Source of the DNA: Sequoia sempervirens
Taxonomy: Eukaryota; Streptophyta; Pinopsida; Cupressales; Cupressaceae
Length of the DNA: 64,000 bases
Reading direction: 5' to 3'
NCBI GenBank assembly: GCA_007258455.2
Contig: VDFB02358134.1
Span: 210,425,394-210,489,393 of the forward strand
The notes under the pieces were generated by a model. It saw only the letters and a list, made by a program, of their open reading frames with translations. It searched no databases and was not told the DNA's origin. The translations under genes were made by a program, and so were the position numbers. Position 1 is the first letter of the stretch. Each line of letters opens with the position of its first letter. Positions 22,659-31,480 of this stretch are shown piece by piece.

Positions 22659-24507
22659 ATGATTTGGTGTAGCGATGGAAAGAGCCTATATTTATTTTGA
22701 AAGAGGCTTGTTGAGGACGTCTAGAGGTTGTACCAACATTTTTAGATTGCAAGTCATGAGTAGTACATCCAAGACCTTGCAGATACAAATGTTCTTTAGC
22801 TTGGATGGGCTCTATAATACCTTGCTCATGAAGGCCTAAACCTTTTCCTTGATAGTTCATTCTCTTGAGCATTCGATCTAGGACAGGATTTTTGTTATTC
22901 TGGAAGAATGATGCGAGTTCATTAGTAGGTGGAAGAGGAGGGTTGGTGTGTATGCTTTGTTTTTCTTCTACGAGGAGACCATCGTGGAGGAATGTGAGAG
23001 GACCAAGGGGATATGCAAGCGGTGTGGGGATAGCATTTTTAGGCGATGATGATGGATCATGAGAAGGAGATGATGGGATAACAACATCAGGAGAGGGAGT
23101 AGGGGCCATGATAGGATCTAGATTTGTGGTAGTAGGGTCATGCGATGGAGATGGAGATGGAGCAGTGGAAGCTTGAATGACAAGGGGATCATGGGATGGA
23201 ATGTATGGGAGACTGTGATCTTGAGGTGGACTAGATGGGATGGTAGGATCCTGATTTGGAGAAGGGGATATGCTGGCATGCTTTAGATTAGACTCTTGGC
23301 GTGACTCATCATGTGTAGGAGGCATGGTAACTGAGTCTTGTTGGGAATCTTCAAGTGGGGAAGATGGAGGGATGAAAGATTCATGAGGTTCATTGGAATG
23401 GGTTTTGGTGCTACTAGGAGTGGGAGGAGTGGATTGGATTTGGGTGGATCTAGGAGTAGAGGGAGTGGATTGGAATTGGGTGTCTTCGATGGATTCGGTG
23501 GTTCTTGGAGTAGGAGATAGGGGTTCAATGGATTTAGTGGGTTCAATGGTTTCAATGGTTTGGGTGGTAACGTCAATAATAGGTGTGGTATGGAGAAGGG
23601 TCTCATCACTAGTGACCGTGGATGATGGATCTAGATGGCATGGTTCCATGACTTCAAGATGTGGAGTTGGGAAGGCTTCTTTGTAATGAGTCCTTGGAGA
23701 ACTTCTGAAATGAGAGACTTGCATATGGTTGGCTTGGCTAGGTGGTAGAAATGGATGAGGGATTATGGATTGGTGGACTAGGGTTAGATGGAGGAATGGG
23801 ATTGAATGTAGGACCATGAGTAGATGGGGATTAGGATTGGATGGAGGACTAGGAGTAGATGGATGAATGGGATTGGATGGAGGACTAGGAGTAGATGGAG
23901 GACTAGGATTGGATGGAGGGTTAAGGTAAGGATATTGGAGTGGTGAATTAAAATAGGGGGACATGGATTGTGGATTAGGACAAGAGGATATAGGTGGTGT
24001 AGTGGGACAAGAGGATGTGGCGGATGGATTATAATAAAGGTATTGGGATGCTGGATTAGGATGAGGATATGTGGGTGTAGGATTAGGATAAGTTGATGTG
24101 GATGTTGGATTAGGATACAAAGGTACGAATGTAGGATTAGAGTGAGCAGATTGGCATGGAAGATTAGGGTAGTGGGTATATGCCGGTGAAGGATTGAGAT
24201 AGGATGATGTGGACAGGGGATTAAGATAGGGGTATAGACTAGGATAAGAGGATGATGTAGATGAAGGATATGATGGATATCCCTTGTCAAAGGTAGCATA
24301 AGCAACATGATTAGGCATGGATGAAGACATAATGGGATAACTGGAAGGGGTGATTGAATTTTGGAAAGTGGGTGGAGAAAGCTTACTAGCAATGATAGTG
24401 TCAAGGGGATCTATGTCACATTCTTCTTGATCGACAAGACTTTCGTTATCGTTGTCTACGTAATTAGGGTTTCCCTTGACCACTATTAATGGAGGATGAG
24501 GATTCAT
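22414..24507 (-). CDS. Pro/Ser-rich protein with G-patch domain, element-encoded
   Basis: This is a 697-codon frame starting at a true ATG (complement of 24505-24507). Residues 1-60 are mixed and acidic. Residues about 65-260 are Tyr/Pro/Ser-rich repeats (YPNPTPTYPHPNP type), and about 260-520 are Ser/Thr/Pro-rich with recurring PSSPSHDP-like units. Residues about 541-580 hold a clear G-patch: LKRMNYQGKGLG, then EQGIIEPI, then LQGLG. G-patch domains bind nucleic acid or DEAH helicases. In plant Ty3/gypsy polyproteins, as I recall them, a G-patch follows the protease, and in D-type retroviruses it ends the protease. Here no protease triad (DTG/DSG) is visible. The C-terminus is probably shifted out of frame near 22500. 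Codon choice is dominated by the purine bias of the opposite strand. Confidence 0.7.
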   Translation of the reverse strand: MNPHPPLIVVKGNPNYVDNDNESLVDQEECDIDPLDTIIASKLSPPTFQNSITPSSYPIMSSSMPNHVAYATFDKGYPSYPSSTSSSYPSLYPYLNPLSTSSYLNPSPAYTHYPNLPCQSAHSNPTFVPLYPNPTSTSTYPNPTPTYPHPNPASQYLYYNPSATSSCPTTPPISSCPNPQSMSPYFNSPLQYPYLNPPSNPSPPSTPSPPSNPIHPSTPSPPSNPNPHLLMVLHSIPFLHLTLVHQSIIPHPFLPPSQANHMQVSHFRSSPRTHYKEAFPTPHLEVMEPCHLDPSSTVTSDETLLHTTPIIDVTTQTIETIEPTKSIEPLSPTPRTTESIEDTQFQSTPSTPRSTQIQSTPPTPSSTKTHSNEPHESFIPPSSPLEDSQQDSVTMPPTHDESRQESNLKHASISPSPNQDPTIPSSPPQDHSLPYIPSHDPLVIQASTAPSPSPSHDPTTTNLDPIMAPTPSPDVVIPSSPSHDPSSSPKNAIPTPLAYPLGPLTFLHDGLLVEEKQSIHTNPPLPPTNELASFFQNNKNPVLDRMLKRMNYQGKGLGLHEQGIIEPIQAKEHLYLQGLGCTTHDLQSKNVGTTSRRPQQASFKINIGSFHRYTKSYVAIPPLSYRLKTTIHIPPSSAPSILGPYIPPSTISNPPSTVPMFPPGPYVYFGLLCPKITSSISSYPSLHPFITYPSHPS

Positions 24508-24539
24508 GATGATGACAAAATAAAGAGGATGGATAAAAT

Positions 24540-25135
24540 ATTTTGTATGGGAACGAATTAAAGCTCAAATCAGGATTTTGGTCAAGCTCAGATCAGGATT
24601 GGACAAAAGCTTAGATTAGGATGATTGGATGGGATTGCTTTTGATTTTGATGGGATTCGATAGACAAATGATTGGATCGGGTAGATAATGAATTTGATTA
24701 AAGTACTAGATCAGTTTGATTGGATAGGATCAAATGATTAGATAATGTTGATTGGATAATTGTGATTGGATGAACTTAATAAGATTGGGGTGCTTGGATT
24801 TATTAGATGATTGTATGTATCTGATTAGAGGAATGGATTGGTTTGATTAGATAGGAAGAAATAAAAGGTACCACTAGATAGAGCTCAAAAAATTGAGCAA
24901 CTTTAGTTTTTAAACGAACTTAATTTGACGTACGGTTTGTAAATGATGGCCCCGGGAAGTTAGGGGCGTGTCCACCCCACGATGCGGGGCATGGCCGCCC
25001 TGGGATGGTCAAATTCTTGATAGGAGGAAATAGAAGGTACCACTAGATAGAGCTTAAAAAACTAAGCAACTTTGATTTTTGGACGAAGTTGATCTGATGC
25101 ATGGTTTGCAAATGATGGCCCCAGGAAGTTAAAGG
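24540..25135. repeat. Leader repeats of the 15-kb element
   Basis: AAAGCTCAGATTAGG-type words at 24555-24620 also occur at 15935-16010, so related sequence brackets the purine-rich core. A unit of about 155 bp, opening with GGTACCACTAGATAGAGCT and ending with AATGATGGCCCC, occurs at about 24868-24968 and again at 25032-25135. No ORF of note is present. Confidence 0.7.
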
Positions 25136-25136
25136 G

Positions 25137-26085
25137 GCGCAGTCAGCTTTCTGCGGTAAATCAAGGGCGTAGTCAGCTTTCAGAGGCGTTGATAGCTTTC
25201 AGGGGCATAGACAGCAAAATCAGGGGCATAGACAGCTTTCAGGGGCGTTGACAGCAAAATCAAGGACGTAGACAGTAAAATCAAGGGCGTAGACAACAAA
25301 ATCAGGGGCGTTGACAGCAAAATCAGGGGTGTAGACAGCAAAATCAGGGGCACTTCTGCCTTTCTGCAGTAAAACAGGGGTGCTTCCGCCTTTCTGCGCT
25401 GATTATGAGTGGTGTTTGGTGATGTAAATGGTAAAAATTATGACGTTTGCTAGGTGAGGGTATGGACTTTTGAATAGAATATGAGGAAATTAGAATGAAC
25501 GGGCAGAATGAAGATGATTGTGGAGAATGAGTGGGGATTTAGAATGGTTAACAAAGATTTAGAATGATGAGATGGAGGTTTAAATGGATCAAATGGAGGT
25601 TTCGGGAGGCTTAGAGTGACAAAGTGGAAGCTTAGGATGATGAGGTAATGGTTGGGAACGATTTGATGATGATTTAGAGGTTAAACGAATCCAAACGAGA
25701 CGATTTAGGGTGTTCAGGAGGGCAAATCCACCCCTTTGCAGCAAAAATCAAGGGTGTTGACAGCTTTCTACAGTGAAACAGGGGCGTTGCCACCTTTCTG
25801 TAGCAAGATCAGGGGCGTTGCCGCCTTTCTACAGCAAAACAGGGGCGCTACCGCCTTTCTGTAGCAAGATCAGGGGCGCTACCGCCTTTCTGTAGCAAGA
25901 TCAGGGGCGCTGCCGCCTTTCTGCAGCAAAATAGGGGCGCTGCCGCCTTTCTGCAGCAAAATAGGGGCGCTGCCGCCTTTCTGCAGCAAAATAGGGGCGC
26001 TGCCGCCTTTCTGCAGCAAGATCAGGGGCGCTGCTGCCTTTTTACAGCAAAATCAGGGGCGCTGCCGCCTTTCTGTGGTAAGACA
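25137..26085. repeat. GC-rich 30-bp minisatellite, array 1
   Basis: The array consists of an early part (25137-25400) with a shorter variant built on GACAGCAAAATCAGGGGCG, and a regular part (25775-26085). In the regular part the unit CTGCAGCAAAATAGGGGCGC plus TGCCGCCTTT repeats every 30 bp with few changes. The unit length is a multiple of three, so on the minus strand it would give 10-residue repeats such as LLQKGGSAPI. It sits in the leader between the PBS and the G-patch ORF. Unrelated DNA separates the two parts. Confidence 0.9.
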
Positions 26086-26925
26086 AAGTTTGGTTTTGAT
26101 AGAAATGGCTATGGAAAGGACGCAAAATAATAAAGTAAGACCAAAGTATCAAAAATTTGACAGATTTTTCATAAGAAAACACTTCAAGAAAGCACAATCC
26201 TATGATTAATATTAAGGGTATGGCCAGACAAGGTCTTAATCTAGGATGCACAAGGCTTCTAGGGAGTCCTCGATATACTCTCGGTACGTGAGGCACAACC
26301 GTGAACACCAGTCCGTCACAAGCGTGAGTCGGGAACCCCAGCGAGATACTAAAAGCCTTAGACCAACTCTTCACATCTATCTAGGTATCACCCTAGCTTC
26401 TACACTCCGCCAATTACGACGTGACTGGATTGGGGTAAAACTTTTGTTCTCCCCCTTTTATATACCCCGCCGATACACGTGGTTGGAATCGTCCCTTGGG
26501 GTGATGAAATCCCCAAGCAGGTCTCACTAAAAAGAAGACACTAACCATTTCTAACTACTCCCCAGGCTTACACGAAGTGCAAGGGGAAAGCGAAAACAAA
26601 TTAATGCCCCCTTGGGTAACACAAGAACAAACAATCACAGCAAACAATGAAGTTTATTCCCCCTAATTAGACTATATTCTAAAACAACAAGGATAATTTT
26701 TTTTTTTGCAGATCTAATCAAATAGATGGCCCTGCAAAAAAATGTTAGCTATCTTTTTCTTCGTTCTCGATCAATTACACCCTAATATGCTGCAACACGT
26801 TAGCAAAAAACACCAATATTCTTGCCAAAACAATGTTAGAGAGTTACTACTTGAAAATGGTAAAAAATGAGAGCAAAAACGAAGCCAAAATGACTGTTTT
26901 ACCTTCCAAACTGTGTTGTTTTGGG
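26086..26925. other. Element leader segment between minisatellite arrays
   Basis: The piece from about 26225 to 26600 has balanced base composition, unlike both neighbours. The rest is AT-rich. Open frames on both strands (26042-26374 minus, 26246-26530 plus) have no recognisable motif. I assign no function. Confidence 0.4.
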
Positions 26926-26927
26926 GC

Positions 26928-27385
26928 GTTGCCACCTTTCTGCAGTGAATAAGAGGGCGCTGCCGCCTTTCTGCGGTAAGGCAGAGGGCGCTGCCTCCAT
27001 TTTGTAGTGGACAAGAGGGCGCTATCGCCTTTCTATGGTAAGGCAGAGGGCGCTGCCGCCTTTCTGCAACGGACAAGAGGGCGCTGTCGCCTTTCTGCAG
27101 TAAAGCAGAGGGCGCTGCCGCCTTTCTGCAGTGGACAAGAAGGCACTTCCCCCTTTCTGCAACAAACTTTATCAGATTTTTAAGAAAGAAAAAAAAGTTG
27201 TGCTCCTCCCACTGCAAGAAAAGTGTTAGAAAAACCTTCTAAATATATCCCTAATTGCAGCAAACTTGTTAGAAGAAAATAAAACTTTCAGATGCAGGGC
27301 ACTGCCGCCTTTCTGCGGTAAGGCAGAGGGCGCTGTCGCCTTTCTGTGGTAAAGTGGGGGCACTGCCGCCTTTCTGAGACCTTTT
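26928..27385. repeat. GC-rich minisatellite, array 2 and remnants
   Basis: Units of about 30-31 bp with GGGCGCTGCCGCCTTTCTGC as core occur seven or so times at 26928-27150 and again, more spaced, at 27295-27380. The minus-strand frame across the first block reads 10-residue repeats alternating between AERRQRPL and RKAAAPSALL-like forms, because units of 30 and 31 bp shift the frame. Confidence 0.85.
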
Positions 27386-27433
27386 CCTACAAAATTCTTA
27401 ACAAAAAGGGAGGTTAAATGCAAGAACCCGTTT

Positions 27434-27459
27434 GTGGGTCCCACCGGGCGTGCCAGAAA
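27434..27459 (-). other. Primer-binding site of the 15-kb element
   Basis: On the minus strand TTTCTGGCACGCCCGGTGGG follows the end of the 5' LTR directly. The TGGCACGCCCGG-type start is that of gypsy elements, which use elongator tRNAs, and differs from the tRNA-Met sites of the copia elements in this window. I cannot name the tRNA with certainty. Confidence 0.7.
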
Positions 27460-28821
27460 TGTGATCCTAAGAATTTTATTCTACTCTAATATGCAAAATA
27501 ACTTAAAAATGCAAGTGATAAAAGACCAAGGACACCTCAAGATTAGCCTAAAGAGTGATAAAACAAGAAGGAAAATGGACAAAACAAGATACAAACAATT
27601 TCACCTTCCTTGTTGTTGATGTCTCCTTGATTGGCCCTTGCTTGGGATGATTTTGTGTGCTCCTTAGATGATTTCTTGAGTGATTAAATTCAAGATTGAA
27701 TGTGCAAGATGATTAGAATGGATAGCTAGATGATGGTAAATGATCAAGAATGCAAATTGGCAGCATGTAGTTATCAAATGGCTAAGTGTTTCTAAAATTC
27801 CCTTGAGGAGAGGGTATTTATAGAAGAATTTGAATTCTCTAGAGCAACGGTTGAGATGCATCCAACAAGGCCAAGATGAAGGGCTATGGTGGGTTGAGAA
27901 CCCACAAGCCCTCACATCTTGACATGTGGAGGGTGAAGTGGCCAAGGGGATATGAGATGGAGGTGAGGTGTCAAGAAGGTATATGAAGTGGAGGAAGGAC
28001 AAGTACCTTCCAAGCACCTTGGGGAGTGAGAGGATTTCCACAAAAAGGGATTCCTTGTCCCCAAGTGGCAGTGAAAGGGACTTTTGAGGAAAAGGAAAGG
28101 TGGTTGGGGATATAAATCGTGAATTCACATTCTTAGGAAAGTCTAAAAGATAAAAGGTGGGCTCCAAAAAGGTGGGACTTGGTCACATGTGGAGATTGTG
28201 ACAAGTCCAAGGTTCTAGAAGCTTTGGAAGGATGGAATGTGAATTAAAAATTCACATATAAAAGAGGGGAATATAGGATATATAAATGTGAATTAAAAAA
28301 ATTCACATGGGAAAGGGGGTCAATGCTAAAAGAAGATAAATGCAAAGGTTGGCTAAAAAGTGGTGCTAAATCTGGCTAATGACATTGGTTAAGGTTGTGC
28401 AAATATTGGATTAGGCTAATTAATGGAAGATTAGAGGCAAGTGGCAAATGTAGGAGGATGTGACAGTAATATTTGATTAACAGGATGCACATCATAATCA
28501 TAAATTAATTAAATTAATTTAGATTAGGGCAAGATTATGGAGGATGTGACAAGGAGAGAAAAAGTGAATAATTTTAAATTGATTTTAAATCAAAATGGGA
28601 AAAATGACTAAATTAAATAAATTAGTGTATTTATTTAATTTAGAGAGGAAGGAGGTGAAAGATAAAGTATTTAATTATTAATTAAATACCTTAGGGATTT
28701 GGTAGAATTAAGGATATTAATTAAATAATAGTAATATTACTTAATTAACTTGGATAAGAGGATGTTTAGACGAAAAGTGATAAATTTGGATAAATTAAGT
28801 GTCCAAATTTGGATGTCTACA
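27460..28821 (-). repeat. 5' LTR of the 15-kb element (1362 bp)
   Basis: This is a direct repeat of 13851-15199. A minus-strand TATA box (TATAAATA) at 27815-27822 would place the transcription start near 27785, giving a short R/U5 and then the PBS. It contains an inverted pair of TTAATTAAAT-type words near 28670-28690. Confidence 0.92.
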
Positions 28822-29389
28822 CTAATATTTTCTTAAGATATTTTAAATATTGGATCATTATAGAGGAGGAGATTCACTACTCTCAAGTCTGGGAGGTGGG
28901 GAAGAGTCTAGACTGAGCGAATTATCCTCAACTACCTCAAAGGCTAAATTCAAGTGAAAAAAGGGGAGAAAGAGAGTTTTTGTTGCATTTTATGTTTTAC
29001 AATAAATTTTAGAAAAAGACTTTAGAAGCTAAACGAGCAAGCCTTGGAGGTCTTGGAGACAAACTGCAAGCTCTCTCCTAGAGGATGATAGTACTATTTT
29101 TGGACATACTCATGATGCATTGTGGTCTCATATGGATTGAAAATAGAGCAAGGGAACCAAGACACATAACATGTACTTACAACTCAAGAAATAAAATCTA
29201 ACAGTTTTCTAAGCTAACAAAATGTTGAAAATAAAGGAAAGTACAACAACAAGAATACTAAATATGCAAGTAATAAAACTAAATAAAATGAAGTGATGAG
29301 AGATAAATAGATAGATGAACTGATGAGTCGTCCAATGCTATGTAGCCTTCCACAAAGCTCCACACAAGCAACCTGTACACACAAAGACA
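28822..29389. other. Flank of the 15-kb element
   Basis: The sequence starts with the second copy of the CTAAT target duplication and then probably continues the copia gag tail of copy B for some 30 bp. Beyond that I recognise nothing. Confidence 0.4.
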
Positions 29390-31480
29390 ATGGAAATAAT
29401 TGGGGTTGTTTTAGGACTTCCCTTAGTCAAACCCCCATTTCGGTGTTTCCACCTCCAAAAACAACCAAGAAGAAAAAGAGGTAAATAAATAGACAATAGA
29501 ATATAGAGAATGACAAGCTAAAAGAAGAAGACATGTTAGATATCAATTTACTACTAAACAAGTGTGATAATGCTATGAAAATAGAGTGTTTACCCTCTCT
29601 TCAACGAGCCTGTAAAGCTGAAAGAGAGTGCAACACTTGAGAGACCTAAGAAAAAGACGTAGGGGCCAAGAAAATGTAATAAGTTTGAAAAAAATGGTGT
29701 ATAAGATCTTGAGAGTGAATCGTAGATTTTGATGAGGTCTATAGGCTACTCTTGCACTCTTAGGGTTTTTCACCTAAAAGGAGAGAAATAAACCCTCAAA
29801 ATCAAAGTGGTTCACTTAATCTAACCTTTGTATGATAAAATTATGACTAAATTCAATGATATAGATGCTACTACTTGACAAAATGGATTGATTACTAAGT
29901 GAAAACTATTGAAATGCAACTTGTTTGAAAACACATTGTGATATGTAGAAGTGAACTAGAAATGAATACAAACTGCAATAGAAATGTATGAAAATGAAAG
30001 TGTGCACTTGAGATATGGAAGGAGGTTGGAAATGAAATTTTAAATTCTACTAATGCTAGAAATTTGGCCTACTGGGACTCATTCACTATTCTGGGTGAAT
30101 TAGTCCTAGTTATGTAAAACTAACCCAAAACTTGTTTCAGACAAAAGGGTATCCAGAAATGTAGAAAACCTTTTTCAAGCCTAGAAATGGGACTCATTCA
30201 CCACCCATGGAGAATGAGTCCACTTTTTAAATTTTGAAGATCCAAAAGAGGAAACATGAGCTCTCATTCTACACTCTGGCTTTCTATAGGTGTCTACTTC
30301 TGAAACTCGAATTTCCAAACCTGAAAGTAAGGTTTTGTTGATATTTTGACTTTTTCAATGAAGAAATGACTTGAATGAATTTTAAATGCAATATTCAATG
30401 ATTTCTAACCTTCCAAGAGGCCTAGATCTACAAACACACAAGATAAGAGAGAAATGTTGAATGTTAGGGCATGGGATTTTACCTTGGTCAAACCTCTTTT
30501 AGGTAATTAAACCAAAATAGAGAAAGAATGCAATGAAAAATGGAATAATGGATTTTATTTCCTTTCAATGATGATTGATCTTCAATTTTGTAGCAAAACA
30601 TGAAGAATCTGCCCTTGAATATCTGAAATTGCTATCTTAATGACTTAAAATGGTGAAATCCTAACTTGGTTGACTTGAGATGGAAGAACCATGGATGAAT
30701 AATGAAGAATGGTTACATGAGAGATGTAAATTAGGGTTTAAAAACTTATATTTATAGGCAATCCATCTTATTTTCAATTTAATTGGATCCCTAAGGCTGA
30801 CATGAAGAAAAATAAAACTTAAATCCCAAAAATTATCGCTCAAAAGTCAAAATTGACCTAAGTGTGATTCATTCACCACCTTGGACGAATTAGTCCCACC
30901 TTGAAATGACTCATTTGCCGCAGGTGGTGAATTAGTCCCAATGGAGCCATTTTGTCAGCTAAGATGCTAGGAAGTTGAGAAATAAGGTTTTTATGGTGAC
31001 TGTCGGGTATTTCATCAAATATTGCCTCGAAATGCACAATATGGGGTAGTAGGGGCATATTAATGATGATGTAAAGGTCAATCAGGGCTTGGTACACAAA
31101 ATTCAATGTGAAAGTATGATTAAATACACTTTACAACACTAAAATGAGGTCCACATAGCCTAAAAAAGCACAAGAACCAATGTGAATATGTAAAACACAT
31201 TACAAATCTATAATAACATTAAGTTAATTTTACAAGCCTTCTAGATTGATGTGAATATTTCATTAAACACATTTTATAAGTTGAATTAGGGGAAGATGTG
31301 TTCATTAAGTCTAGAAAGGTGTGAAAGTCTTTTACAACACCTTTACAAGACATTGTTAAATGCATTTGAAAGGGTCCAAGACCTAGTGTGGATGCATAAA
31401 ATGCCTCAAAACACTAAATCAAGGCCTCATTAAGTCCAATTTATCATCAATTATTCCCCAAATCAAGTAAGTTTCCTTTT
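29390..31480. repeat. Dispersed hairpin-bearing repeat, copy 2
   Basis: This is the most complete copy. Dyads with GGGACTCATTCACC in the left arm and a GAATGAGTCC or GAATTAGTCC right arm lie at 30073-30107, 30189-30222, 30863-30898 and 30907-30940. The GGTCAAACCTCTTTTAGG block is at about 30489-30510. A minus-strand TATAAATA box is at 30749-30756, between the two pairs of dyads. A tail with repeated AATGTGAA and ACACTTTACAACAC-type words follows at 31100-31440. There is no open frame of note. Confidence 0.65.

Larger units (their letters stand above)
13851..28821 (-). mobile_element. Complete 15.0-kb LTR element without visible pol (LARD-like)
   Basis: LTRs lie at 13851-15199 (3' LTR) and 27460-28821 (5' LTR), nearly identical by eye, so the insertion is fairly young. 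The target-site duplication is CTAAT at 13846-13850 and 28822-28826. On the minus strand the LTR starts TGTAGACATCC and ends GGATCACA. The PBS and polypurine tract are in the correct places. The 12.3-kb interior carries a Pro/Ser-rich G-patch ORF but no reverse transcriptase, integrase or RNase H that I can find, so it is probably mobilised by a related gypsy element. Inside lie a 2.5-kb tandem duplication, purine-biased DNA, a GC-rich island and minisatellites. Confidence 0.9.

Noticed and set aside
22865..23686. Plus-strand frames opposite the G-patch ORF
   Set aside because: They are antisense shadows of the longer minus-strand ORF, with low-complexity Gly/Trp/Ser text.
22414..24507. Reading the G-patch ORF as a host splicing or RNA-processing gene
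   Set aside because: It lies inside an LTR pair with target duplication, PBS and polypurine tract, on the element's coding strand, so it belongs to the element.
26246..26530. 94-codon plus-strand frame in the element leader
   Set aside because: It runs against the element's coding strand and matches no family I know.
15265..27385. Search for RT, integrase or RNase H in the 15-kb element
   Set aside because: No YxDD, no integrase zinc motif or DDE spacing, and no RNase H block were found in any listed frame. Heavily decayed remnants cannot be excluded by eye.
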